Made by a program: the position numbers and the translations under genes
From: Parvibaculum lavamentivorans DS-1
GTDB lineage: Bacteria; Pseudomonadota; Alphaproteobacteria; Parvibaculales; Parvibaculaceae
Assembly (NCBI RefSeq): GCF_000017565.1
Contig: NC_009719.1
Span: 1,426,001-1,490,000, forward strand
Direction of reading: 5' to 3'
DNA length: 64,000 bases
Part shown: one piece after another, positions 47,429 through 55,123 of the stretch
Layout of the letters: each line of letters opens with the position of its first letter
How positions within the stretch are numbered: the first letter of the stretch is position 1
Notes under the pieces: generated by a model
The model's database searches: none
The model's input: the letters and a program-made list of their open reading frames with translations, nothing else
What the model was told of the DNA's origin: nothing

Positions 47429-47803
47429 ATGCCCGATTATCTGACGCTGACGGAGGTTCTCGTAATTCACGAGGAACTGATCGATCTCTATGGCGGCGCG
47501 CATGGCGTGCGTGACATGGGAGCGGTTGAGTCCGCGCTCTTTCGTCCGCAAACGGGCTACTACGAAGACGTGATCGCGGAAGCGGCGGCGCTGCTCGAAA
47601 GCCTCGCCATCAATCATCCCTTCATCGACGGCAACAAGCGCATTGCTTTTGCCGTCGCGGACGTCTTCCTGCGGCTCAACGGATATCTCTTCGAGGAAGA
47701 CCCCGTCGCCGCCTACGATTTCATGATCGGCCTTTTCGAGCGCGGTGAATTCCGGTTCGAGAAACTGGAGCCGTGGTTGAGGGAGAAGGTGCGGGCGCTC
47801 TAG
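47429..47803 (+). CDS. Fic/Doc-family toxin
   Basis: A 124-residue death-on-curing type toxin. The Fic core HPFIDGNKR (His63 to Arg71) is intact and the LLESLAINHPF helix precedes it. Doc proteins phosphorylate EF-Tu, whereas canonical Fic proteins adenylylate targets. The short HxFxDGNKR form favours Doc-like chemistry. It is cotranscribed with the RHH-like antitoxin. The 3' end overlaps the stop of the convergent MazG-like gene by four bases. Confidence 0.86.
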   Translation: MPDYLTLTEVLVIHEELIDLYGGAHGVRDMGAVESALFRPQTGYYEDVIAEAAALLESLAINHPFIDGNKRIAFAVADVFLRLNGYLFEEDPVAAYDFMIGLFERGEFRFEKLEPWLREKVRAL

Positions 47804-48105
47804 TCCCGATGCCTGCCCGTTCCGTCGCCGGCCGGAACCCAGTGGCGCGCGCGGTTCACCTTCATCTTCGCATCGACAGCTTCCAGAAGATCGAAGCCGA
47901 GCGTCGTGCCGAGGCGGTTGAGAAGAATGAGAACATCGGCAGTCTCGCGCGCGGCTTCTTCGGTGTCGCCCTTCTCCAGCGCCTCGATGAGTTCGTCCAT
48001 CTCGATGCTTGCCCGCCTTGCGAGCGCAACGGGATTGCTGACGGGGCCGAATGTTTCCTCGCCCCATCCCGCGATGGTCGATTGCGTTTCGTGCCGGTTC
48101 GCCAT
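47800..48105 (-). CDS. MazG-like nucleotide pyrophosphohydrolase
   Basis: A 101-residue all-helical protein with the metal-binding pattern EMDELIEALEKGDTEEAARETADVLILLNRL (ExxE then ExxD), typical of MazG/dCTPase-like hydrolases that remove unwanted nucleoside triphosphates. AAGGAGATG precedes the ATG. It is convergent with the toxin gene and shares four bases with it. Upstream is a short AT-rich region with a dyad. Confidence 0.78.
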   Translation of the reverse strand: MANRHETQSTIAGWGEETFGPVSNPVALARRASIEMDELIEALEKGDTEEAARETADVLILLNRLGTTLGFDLLEAVDAKMKVNRARHWVPAGDGTGRHRD

Positions 48106-48131
48106 GAGGCATCTCCTTAATTAATCTGTAT

Positions 48132-48147
48132 ACACCCTATATGGTGT
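48132..48147 (-). promoter_or_regulatory. Operator-like dyad upstream of the MazG-like gene
   Basis: ACACC-CTATAT-GGTGT is a palindrome in an AT-rich patch about 30 bases before the start codon, and TATACA overlaps it as a possible -10. A repressor site is likely. The regulator is not identified. Confidence 0.45.
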
Positions 48148-48566
48148 TTAAAACATACATCCCGCGATGCGAGTCGGCCGGGTCCAATATCCAGTGCCAG
48201 CGGCGTCATTGCGAGGAGGGCGAAGCCCGACGAAGCAATCCAGAGGCCGCTTGCGCCTTTCCTTCATCGTCATGGCCCGGACAAGCCGGGTCATGACGAA
48301 ACATGGAAAGATTTCCCCGCCCGTCTCTTGCCCGCCACAGCGGGGATTTCTTTCGCGTCTTCCTTGCCACAGCGGGGACAAGTGCGGCCCCGGAGATTTC
48401 CCCATCGGGGGATAATGGCCGGGGATAGATCATTTCGCGGCGGGCGGCGTGACGATGTGTGTACCGCATTTCGCTCCGCGCTCGTCCCTCCAAAGCGCTC
48501 ACATTCCGATTGTGACGGTTCGTTGACGGTTCGATGACAGTCGCCGCCCTTGTCCCCGATATGGCT
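48148..48566. repeat. Gene-free region with mixed short palindromic repeats
   Basis: No coding sequence. It holds an ATTGC...GCAAT repeat starting GTCATTGCGAGGAGG (48204-48240), a 13-bp dyad CGTCATGGCCCGG/CCGGGTCATGACG with ACAAG loop (48268-48298) and a direct repeat GCCACAGCGGGGA (48334-48346 and 48366-48378). The first two resemble dispersed intergenic repeats I recall from alphaproteobacteria. The right part (48440-48566) has no feature I recognise. Confidence 0.65.
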
Positions 48567-48917
48567 TCACTTTGCGGCCATTCTCACCACGCCATCGACG
48601 ACCTCGACGGGCACGGGTTGAAGGCTTTTTCCGGCGCAAGGGCCGTTCGTACAGAGCCCGTCCTCGATGCGGAAAAGCGCCGCGTGGCCGCCGCAGATCA
48701 GGCTCTTCTCGTCCTGGGTGAGGAAGCGGCCGGGCCGGCTGTCGAGCGGCTGGTTCGCATGCGGGCATTCATTGACATAGGCGCGCAGGGCGTCATCCGT
48801 CCGTACAAGGAACATCTCGAAGCGGCCAGCGCCCTGCCCGAAGGTCAGTCCCTTCGTGCCCGGCGTGTCCAGATCGTCGAGGCGGCAAAGCGGTGTGCCG
48901 GGGGCCGGTCGCGTCAC
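48567..48917 (-). CDS. Rieske-type [2Fe-2S] protein
   Basis: A 116-residue Rieske domain. The cluster motifs are CPHANQPLD (C-x-H) and ICGGHAALF (C-x2-H), with ligand spacing slightly longer than usual. It resembles ferredoxin components of dioxygenases and the small Rieske proteins of unknown role. The GTG start overlaps the stop of the EVE gene (GTGA). An earlier ATG adds 14 residues inside that gene. Confidence 0.82.
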   Translation of the reverse strand: MTRPAPGTPLCRLDDLDTPGTKGLTFGQGAGRFEMFLVRTDDALRAYVNECPHANQPLDSRPGRFLTQDEKSLICGGHAALFRIEDGLCTNGPCAGKSLQPVPVEVVDGVVRMAAK

Positions 48918-49339
48918 GGCGCTTTCTTCAGGCCGCCCATCTTGCAGACGAGCTTCCATTCCTCGTCTCGCACGGGCTGGACGGAGAGGCGCGAATTATT
49001 CGCCAGCACCATGTCGTGAAGTGCCGGCTCCTTCTTCACATCGTCAAGCGTAACGGGTTTCGGCATGTCCTCGACAGCTTCGATCACGACAAGACCGAAC
49101 TTTCCCTTCTCGTCTGTCGGGTCGGGCCGGTGCTCGCCGATCACGCGAACGATGCCGACAATGCTCTTCTCATCCACCGAATGATAAAAGAAGCCGAGAT
49201 CGCCCTTCTTCATCGCCTTCATGTTGTTGTTCGCCTGGTAGTTGCGAACGCCGTTCCAGGGTTCGCCCTTGGCGCCCTTTTTCTTCTGGTCGTCCCACGA
49301 CCATGTCGACGGTTCGGACTTGAAAAGCCAATAAGCCAT
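48914..49339 (-). CDS. EVE-domain protein
   Basis: A 141-residue PUA-like EVE domain starting MAYWLFKSEPSTWSWDDQ and containing WNGVRNYQANNNMKAMKKGDLGFFYHS, all hallmarks. EVE domains bind modified bases in DNA or RNA (the human relative is THYN1). The gene follows YciI and gpsA in the order usual for alphaproteobacteria. An extension of 12 residues upstream overlaps YciI and is unlikely. Confidence 0.92.
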   Translation of the reverse strand: MAYWLFKSEPSTWSWDDQKKKGAKGEPWNGVRNYQANNNMKAMKKGDLGFFYHSVDEKSIVGIVRVIGEHRPDPTDEKGKFGLVVIEAVEDMPKPVTLDDVKKEPALHDMVLANNSRLSVQPVRDEEWKLVCKMGGLKKAP

Positions 49340-49344
49340 CGCGC

Positions 49345-49629
49345 CTATTCCTTCGGTCCGAGAAGCCATTTCCACGCGCGAACTTCCGTCTGCGCGAAGA
49401 GCCCTGCCTTGTTGTAGGGATCGTTCTCGACAAGTTTCTCGGCGGTGGCGCGGTCGGCCACGTCGATCACCAGCATCGAGCCGTTCATCACGCTCGCATC
49501 GTCATTGGTGAAGGGCCCGCCGATTTTCACGCAACCCGCTTCGCCCCAGTATTTCAGATGCGCGTCGCGGTTCGCGAGCCTGAGTTCGAGGGCGTTCGGC
49601 TTGTCGGTGCAGATAAGGCAGAAGAGCAT
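49345..49629 (-). CDS. YciI-like protein
   Basis: A 94-residue YCII domain: MLFCLICTDKPNALELRLANRDAHLKYWGEAG, then DPYNKAGLFAQTEVRAWKWLLG. Probably a small dimeric enzyme of dehalogenase-like fold. The exact reaction is unknown. It lies 20 bases after gpsA and is cotranscribed with it and the EVE gene. Confidence 0.9.
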   Translation of the reverse strand: MLFCLICTDKPNALELRLANRDAHLKYWGEAGCVKIGGPFTNDDASVMNGSMLVIDVADRATAEKLVENDPYNKAGLFAQTEVRAWKWLLGPKE

Positions 49630-49649
49630 TTCCGGTTTCCGTTTCTGTT

Positions 49650-50651
49650 TCAGGTTTCGCTGCGGAAGGGCCGCGAGAGAAGGGCGGCGACGGCATCGTC
49701 CACTTTCGCGGCGCCGGTCACGATCCTCGCCACCGCTTCGGCGATCGGCATTTCGATACCATGTTTGCGTGCCAGCGCCACGACGGCGGTCGCGGAATGC
49801 ACGCCCTCGCTTACCGAGTTGCGCGCGCCCATCACTTCTTCAAGCGTCTTTCCTTCGCCGAGCGCCATGCCGAGCGACATGTTGCGCGATTTCGGGGAAT
49901 TGCAGGTGAGGATGAGATCGCCGAGACCCGAAAGGCCCATCAGCGTTTCGGTGCGCGCGCCCATTGCAAGGCCGAGCCGCGTCAGTTCGGCAAAGCCGCG
50001 CGTCGTCAGCGCGGCGCGGGCGCTGTCGCCGAACTTCTTTCCTTCCACGATGCCGCAGGCAATCGCGAGCACGTTCTTCACCGCGCCGCCAAGTTCCGCG
50101 CCGATCAGGTCGGAGGAATAATATGGCCTGAATGTCGTGATGCCGATCGCATGGGTCAGCGCCTCGGCGACCGTTTCATCCTCGCAGGCAAGCGTCACCG
50201 CCGTCGGCAGGCCGCGCGCCACTTCGGCGGCGAAGCTCGGGCCGGAGAGGACGGCGGCGGCCGCCTGTGGCGCCGCTTCCGCGAGAACCTCCGTGAGCAG
50301 AAGATGGGTCGATTGTTCGACGCCCTTGGCGCAGAGCACGACCGGCTTTCCTTCCGCGATCCGGGGCGCCAGTTGCTCCAGCACGCCGCGCATATGCTGC
50401 GCCGGCGTCACCATCAGCAGCGCATCCGCCTCGGCCGCCTCGGCGAGGTCGCCCGTCGCTCGGATCGATTTGTGAAGGGCGATGCCGGGCAGGAAAAGAG
50501 AGTTCTCATGCGCCGTGTTCACGTTTTGGACCAGTTCGTCCTCGCGTGCCCACAGCACCACCTCTCGTCCCGCGCTCGCCGCCACCTGCGCCAGTGCCGT
50601 TCCCCACGCGCCGGCGCCCACCACCGCTATTTTCCTATATGCCAGCGTCAA
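49650..50651 (-). CDS. gpsA: Glycerol-3-phosphate dehydrogenase [NAD(P)+]
   Basis: Makes sn-glycerol 3-phosphate for phospholipids, 333 residues. The nucleotide motif IAVVGAGAWGTALAQV, the catalytic GAVKNVLAIACGIVEG lysine region and GLGDLILTCNSPKSRN are intact. It heads gpsA-yciI-EVE-Rieske on the minus strand. Confidence 0.97.
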   Translation of the reverse strand: MTLAYRKIAVVGAGAWGTALAQVAASAGREVVLWAREDELVQNVNTAHENSLFLPGIALHKSIRATGDLAEAAEADALLMVTPAQHMRGVLEQLAPRIAEGKPVVLCAKGVEQSTHLLLTEVLAEAAPQAAAAVLSGPSFAAEVARGLPTAVTLACEDETVAEALTHAIGITTFRPYYSSDLIGAELGGAVKNVLAIACGIVEGKKFGDSARAALTTRGFAELTRLGLAMGARTETLMGLSGLGDLILTCNSPKSRNMSLGMALGEGKTLEEVMGARNSVSEGVHSATAVVALARKHGIEMPIAEAVARIVTGAAKVDDAVAALLSRPFRSET

Positions 50652-50689
50652 CAGCCTCTCCGTTTCGCGCTTGTGTGTTGCGGGCGCTA

Positions 50690-50711
50690 ATGATTGAACG
50701 TTTCGTTGAAT
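50690..50711 (+). promoter_or_regulatory. Near-palindrome upstream of the TetR gene
   Basis: ATTGAACG-TTT-CGTTGAAT is a dyad with one mismatched pair, about 30 bases before the TetR start. The left part ATGATTGAA recurs upstream of the micro-protein genes (51517-51525). A shared TetR operator is possible. Confidence 0.35.
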
Positions 50712-50740
50712 ATTTACTCGACCGCTCTACAATCATCTGT

Positions 50741-51367
50741 ATGACCGCTCCAGACGATACGCACCAGAAAATCATTGCCGCCGCCAAACGGCGCTTCATG
50801 CATTACGGCTACACGAAAACAACGATGGCCGAACTCGCCGTCGATTGCGATATGTCGCCCGGCAATCTCTACCGTTATTTCGCGGGCAAGCTCGACATAG
50901 CGGAGGCGATCTGCCGCGAAGCGTCGATGCAGACGGCGGAAGACCTGTCGCGCATTCTCACCACGCCGGGGCGCACCGCCGCGGAGCGGCTGCATGATTT
51001 CCTTTTCATGGATCTCCGGGAGACCTTCCACAAGCTCGAGGACGATCCCAAGATCGTCGAGATGGCGCAGATCGTCACCGCCGAGCGGCCGGAATTTCAC
51101 AATGAAGGTCTGAAGCGCGAGCGCGAAGTGCTTTGCCGCATCATCGAACTCGGCAATCTCTCCGGCGAATTCCAGGTCACCGATCCGGATTTCGCGGCCG
51201 AGATGATCCAGGCGGCCACTCTCAAGTTCAGCTATCCGCAGCTTTTCACGCGCCTGCCGCTCGTCAAACTCGAGCGCGAACTCGAAGGCGTCTACCAGCT
51301 CATCGTCGCCGGCTTGCAGTCCGGCGCCGCATGTTGCGATCCGGAAAAGCGCCTCATCACCGCTTGA
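50741..51367 (+). CDS. TetR-family transcriptional regulator
   Basis: A 208-residue regulator. The N-terminal helix-turn-helix is HQKIIAAAKRRFMHYGYTKTTMAELAVDCDMSPGNLYRYFAGKLDIAEAI. The C-terminal ligand domain is of the YjdC/TetR_C_33-like helical sort. The ligand is unknown. The chosen ATG has no good ribosome-binding site. An in-frame ATG 51 bases upstream would run through the putative operator. Two micro-protein genes follow downstream on the same strand. Confidence 0.88.
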   Translation: MTAPDDTHQKIIAAAKRRFMHYGYTKTTMAELAVDCDMSPGNLYRYFAGKLDIAEAICREASMQTAEDLSRILTTPGRTAAERLHDFLFMDLRETFHKLEDDPKIVEMAQIVTAERPEFHNEGLKREREVLCRIIELGNLSGEFQVTDPDFAAEMIQAATLKFSYPQLFTRLPLVKLERELEGVYQLIVAGLQSGAACCDPEKRLITA

Positions 51368-51630
51368 ATCGTTCCAAACTTATCCACAAGCCTCTATTTT
51401 CATTGCGCTGCGCTAATAGTCTTGGCGCGGCGCAATGTCCTTTTAACGCCTTGTTTTAAAAGGTGAATGGCGGCCGAAAGGGTAATTTGTGTTGCGTTGC
51501 AGCAACATAAATTCTGATGATTGAATATTTTTGATTTTGTTCATTGTTTTTTGTTCAGGCCTCTCCTAAATCCAGCCTGTCAGCGGGCAACCGGAAAATT
51601 CTCGCTGAACCAGCCTCACGGAGACGAGCC
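51368..51630. other. AT-rich regulatory stretch before the micro-protein genes
   Basis: 263 bases, distinctly AT-rich for this genome. It holds an isolated DnaA box TTATCCACA (51380-51388), an 18-bp dyad TGTTGC-GTTGCA-GCAACA (51490-51507) and a T-rich run (51525-51555). Probably the promoter region of the two micro-proteins. I could not fix -10/-35 elements. Confidence 0.45.
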
Positions 51631-51735
51631 ATGACCTACCTCAACAGCAAGCTGACGAACCGCGTCATCACCCTCGCCATTGCCGGCTACACGCTGGCCT
51701 TCCTGACCCAGATCGCCGCGCAATACGCGGCCTGA
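51631..51735 (+). CDS. 34-residue single-helix membrane micro-protein (first of pair)
   Basis: The frame starts MTYLNSKLTNRVITLAIAGY and ends QIAAQYAA. It has one hydrophobic helix (about residues 11-29) preceded by basic residues, the layout of a small inner-membrane protein. GGAGACGAG lies just upstream of the ATG. It resembles the next micro-protein (RV, then AxxxY-T/F, then Q). Its position after a TetR gene suggests regulated expression. Function unknown. Confidence 0.6.
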   Translation: MTYLNSKLTNRVITLAIAGYTLAFLTQIAAQYAA

Positions 51736-51797
51736 GCGACAGGTTACCGATTATTGACCGATAGCGGCGCAGCCGCCCGAGACGAAGGATGATCGAT

Positions 51798-51923
51798 ATG
51801 ACGCAGAACCGGAATTTGAACCGCATCGCCGAACGCGTCTTTGCCAAAGCCGCTGCGGCGCTGCTCGTGGCCTACACATTCGTTCTGATCGTGCAGACCT
51901 CGGGCGTCGCGCGCCTCGTCTGA
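51798..51923 (+). CDS. 41-residue single-helix membrane micro-protein (second of pair)
   Basis: The frame starts MTQNRNLNRIAERVFAKAAA and ends VQTSGVARLV. It has an N-terminal basic patch and one hydrophobic helix (about residues 17-34). GAAGGATGA precedes the ATG. It aligns by eye with the previous gene over the R-V...AYT-F...Q segment, so the two are probably an old tandem duplication. A strong terminator follows about 95 bases later. Confidence 0.6.
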   Translation: MTQNRNLNRIAERVFAKAAAALLVAYTFVLIVQTSGVARLV

Positions 51924-52018
51924 GCCAAGGCTTCCGTTCGACGTTCTCCTCCGCCGGATCTCTCCCTCCCCCTCAAGCGGGATCCGGTGTTCCCCGAGCC
52001 CTCCCCGGAGGGCCTTTG

Positions 52019-52055
52019 ACCCCGCCGCATCCCCCTCGCGGCGGGGTTCTTTTTT
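52019..52055 (+). terminator. Rho-independent terminator after the micro-protein genes
   Basis: ACCCCGCCGC and GCGGCGGGGT form a 10-bp stem over a nine-base loop, followed by TCTTTTTT on the plus strand. It separates this unit from the convergent hydrolase gene. Confidence 0.92.
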
Positions 52056-52071
52056 GAATGGGGAGATAAGA

Positions 52072-52974
52072 TCAATCGAGATGCTGGCGGGCGAAGCGCA
52101 CGATATGCGTGATCGCTTCCCGCGCTTCCGGCAGCATGTCGGCATTGAGCTGCCAGACATGCCAGACTTTCGGCCAGATTTCGAGCGTGGCTTCGCCGCC
52201 CGCCGCCTTGATCGCATCCGCCATCCGCACCGAATCGTCCCGCAGCATTTCGCGGTCGCCGACCTGGAAAAGGGTCGGCGGGAAACCGGCGAGATCGCCG
52301 AAAAGCGGGGAGACGTATGGATCCCTCTCCTCGACTCCTGGGCAGTAAACCGGCATCAGGCTGTCCATCATCTCAGGCACAAACATCGCGTCCGCTTCGG
52401 CATTGCTGTGGCGGGAAGCGCCGCTTCCGGTCATGTCGGTGGCTGGCGAGAGGCAGATCAGCGCGGCAGGAAGCGGCAGACCCTCGGCTTTGAGACGCAG
52501 CGCCAGCGCCAGTGTCAGGTTTCCGCCCGCGGAATCCCCGCCCGCCAGGATGGATCTGGCGGCAATGCCCCGTTCCAGAAGCGCGCGATATGCGGCCACG
52601 CAATCGTCAAGGCCGGCCGGGAAGCAATGTTCCGGCGCAAGCCGGTAATCAACCGCATAGACCGGCACGCCGATATCCGTTGCCAGCCGCCGGGTGAGCG
52701 GGCGATGCGTGCGCGGGGAGCCGGCAACGAAGCCTCCGCCATGAATATAGAGAAATGCCGCATCGTCGCGGCTGCCGGGCGCTGAAAGCCTCTCGGCTGG
52801 CACGCCGCCCAGATTGAGCTCCTCTAGCGCGATGTCCGCCGGCAATTTCGCCATGCGCGGTTCCATCTGCTCCATGATGGGCCGCAGCAATTGAACGTCC
52901 GGGTTCTTGCGGAAGCGGCGCTTCACCTGCCAGCGGATCAACGGATTGAGAAGGAATAGCTGCAGGCTCATCAT
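52072..52974 (-). CDS. Alpha/beta hydrolase of the hormone-sensitive lipase group
   Basis: A 300-residue esterase. The oxyanion motif HGGGF is at 78-82, and the nucleophile Ser148 is in GGDSAGG. The acid and His are in the C-terminal part (GDREMLRDD and WPKVWHVW). Short-chain ester hydrolysis is expected, with natural substrate unknown. AAAGGAAC before ATGATG fixes the start, eight bases after the tsaD stop, so it is probably read with tsaD. Confidence 0.88.
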   Translation of the reverse strand: MMSLQLFLLNPLIRWQVKRRFRKNPDVQLLRPIMEQMEPRMAKLPADIALEELNLGGVPAERLSAPGSRDDAAFLYIHGGGFVAGSPRTHRPLTRRLATDIGVPVYAVDYRLAPEHCFPAGLDDCVAAYRALLERGIAARSILAGGDSAGGNLTLALALRLKAEGLPLPAALICLSPATDMTGSGASRHSNAEADAMFVPEMMDSLMPVYCPGVEERDPYVSPLFGDLAGFPPTLFQVGDREMLRDDSVRMADAIKAAGGEATLEIWPKVWHVWQLNADMLPEAREAITHIVRFARQHLD

Positions 52975-52981
52975 GTTCCTT

Positions 52982-54073
52982 TCAGGCTTTCACGCCGGCT
53001 CCGCGAGCGGGCGTCGCGTCGGCATCGAGCGGCCAGCGGGCCCGGGGCCCCGTGCCGATCGGATCGGTCAGCCCGAGCGCCAGCCTTTCGGCGCCCGCCC
53101 AGGCAATCATCGCGCCATTATCCGTGCAGAGTTTCAGGGGCGGTACAACAAATTCATAGCCGAACGCGTGAGCCGAGACTGTCAGCCGCTCCCGCAGCAT
53201 CATGTTCGCGGCAACGCCGCCGGCCACTACGAGGCGGCGATGGCCAGGGCGGATCATCTCGTTCGCTACCGCCATCGCATTTTCGGTGCGGCTCGCAAGT
53301 ACGTCCGCGACCGCGCATTGAAACGATGCCGCAATGTCCGCCTTGTCCTTGTCGTCCGGTCTGCCCAGGCCTTCCGCGAGCTGCCTTACGGCGGTCTTCA
53401 AGCCGGAAAAGGAAAAGTCGCAGCCCGGCCGGTTGATGAGAGGCCGAGGCAGGGCGAAGCGGGAAGCATCGCCCTCAAGCGCCGCCCGCTCCAGCGCCGG
53501 TCCTCCGGGATAGCCAAGCCCGAGCAGTTTCGCGACCTTGTCGAAGGCTTCGCCCACCGCATCGTCAATCGTTGTGCCGAGACGGCGGTAGCGGCCAACG
53601 CCTTCCACCACGAGAAGTTGGCTGTGGCCGCCGGAAACGAGCAGCAGCAGATAGGGAAAAGGCAGCGCATCCGTCATCCGCGCCGTCAGGGCGTGACCTT
53701 CAAGATGATTGACCGCGATCAGCGGCAGGCCCCGCGCGGCGGCGATGCCCTTCGCCGTCATCAGCCCGACGATCACGCCGCCGATAAGGCCGGGCCCCGC
53801 CGTGGCGGCAATCCCGTCGAGGTCGTCCCAATCGAGACGGGCCTCCTTGAGGGCGCGGGAAATCAACCCATCCAAATGCTCGACATGGGCGCGGGCCGCG
53901 ATTTCCGGCACAACACCGCCGAAAGGCGCATGCGCCTCGATCTGCGAAAAGACGATATTGGAGAGTATTTCGCCGGTCCCGCCATCGGCCGGACGGCGCA
54001 CCACGGCCGCTGCCGTCTCGTCGCAGCTTGTCTCTATCCCGAGAATCGTAAGGGGTCGGTTCACGCGAAACAC
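52982..54073 (-). CDS. tsaD: tRNA N6-adenosine threonylcarbamoyltransferase TsaD
   Basis: Transfers threonylcarbamoyl to A37 of ANN-decoding tRNAs with TsaB, TsaE and TsaC. The 363-residue ASKHA-fold protein shows [16 protein letters not shown], the iron/zinc-binding NHLEGH (His123 and His127), [13 protein letters not shown] and the C-terminal [16 protein letters not shown] and [10 protein letters not shown]. Starts with GTG. A second in-frame GTG nine bases on is equally possible. It diverges from hemC, as in many alphaproteobacteria. Confidence 0.97.
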   Translation of the reverse strand: MFRVNRPLTILGIETSCDETAAAVVRRPADGGTGEILSNIVFSQIEAHAPFGGVVPEIAARAHVEHLDGLISRALKEARLDWDDLDGIAATAGPGLIGGVIVGLMTAKGIAAARGLPLIAVNHLEGHALTARMTDALPFPYLLLLVSGGHSQLLVVEGVGRYRRLGTTIDDAVGEAFDKVAKLLGLGYPGGPALERAALEGDASRFALPRPLINRPGCDFSFSGLKTAVRQLAEGLGRPDDKDKADIAASFQCAVADVLASRTENAMAVANEMIRPGHRRLVVAGGVAANMMLRERLTVSAHAFGYEFVVPPLKLCTDNGAMIAWAGAERLALGLTDPIGTGPRARWPLDADATPARGAGVKA

Positions 54074-54191
54074 TCAAAAAAGCCGGGAGCCCCTCTCGTC
54101 AGAGGCGGCCAACGGGCTATAAGAAGCCTTGGCGGGACGGTTACCGGATTCGCCAAATTTCCCTGCTGGCATACAACCTTAGAGACCCCGC

Positions 54192-55118
54192 ATGCAACGG
54201 CGCTACCGCATCGGCACAAGAGGCTCCAGATTGGCGCTCATCCAGGCGAACGAAGTCGCCCGCCGGATTGCGCTTGCTCTTCACGCTCCTGTGGAGGAAG
54301 TGACGGAGATCGTCGTGATTTCGACGGCGGGCGATCGGGTCCAGGACCGGGCGCTCTCGGAGATCGGCGGCAAGGGCCTCTTTACGGAGGAGATCGAGGA
54401 GCAGCTCGCGGATGCAAGGATCGATGTCGCGGTCCATTCGATGAAGGACATGCCGACGCTGTTGCCGGAAGGTTTGGTGATCGATTGCCTGCTGGAACGG
54501 GCCGATCCGCGCGATGCATTCCTGTCGTCCAAGGCCAACTCGCTGATGAGCCTTCCGCAAGGGGCGGTCGTCGGCACCTCTTCGCTCCGGCGCGCGGCCC
54601 AGGTGCGTGCGCGGCGGCCGGATGTCACCGTGGTTCCTTTTCGCGGCAATGTGGATACGCGGCTGAAGAAGCTTGCCGACGGCGTTGCCGATGCGACGCT
54701 TCTTGCCATGGCCGGCCTCACACGCATGGACCTGCTTGAATGCGTCACGGCGCCCCTCTCGCCGGAAGAGCTGCTCCCCGCCGTTGCCCAGGGCGCTATC
54801 GGCATTGAGCGCCGCGCCGCCGACGACGAGGCGGCCCACCTGCTTGAAAAGCTGCACCACACAGAGACCGGGCTTCGCGTCGCGGCGGAGCGTGCTTTCC
54901 TCGCTGTGCTCGATGGTTCCTGCCGCACGCCGATTGCCGCCCTTGCCGAGATCTCCGGCGATCATATGCGTCTGCGCACCATGATCCTGACGCCGGATGG
55001 TGCCGAAATCCATGAGACCGAGCGAGAAGGCCTGGCCGCGGACGCGGTTTTGCTCGGCCAGGATGCGGGTGAGGAGCTCAAGGGCAGGGCGGGCCCCCAT
55101 TTCTTCGACACGGTCTGA
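54192..55118 (+). CDS. hemC: Porphobilinogen deaminase
   Basis: Joins four porphobilinogens into hydroxymethylbilane, 308 residues. Seen are IGTRGSRLALIQA, VHSMKDMPT, GTSSLRRAAQ and VPFRGNVDTRL. The dipyrromethane cofactor cysteine is Cys244 (LDGSCRTPIAAL). It is the first gene of a haem operon, with hemD starting five bases after its stop. Confidence 0.97.
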   Translation: MQRRYRIGTRGSRLALIQANEVARRIALALHAPVEEVTEIVVISTAGDRVQDRALSEIGGKGLFTEEIEEQLADARIDVAVHSMKDMPTLLPEGLVIDCLLERADPRDAFLSSKANSLMSLPQGAVVGTSSLRRAAQVRARRPDVTVVPFRGNVDTRLKKLADGVADATLLAMAGLTRMDLLECVTAPLSPEELLPAVAQGAIGIERRAADDEAAHLLEKLHHTETGLRVAAERAFLAVLDGSCRTPIAALAEISGDHMRLRTMILTPDGAEIHETEREGLAADAVLLGQDAGEELKGRAGPHFFDTV

Positions 55119-55123
55119 CGCAA

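Noticed and set aside
43633-48420. CRISPR array
   Set aside because: The repeats here are different palindromes, not regularly spaced copies of one repeat, and no cas gene is present.
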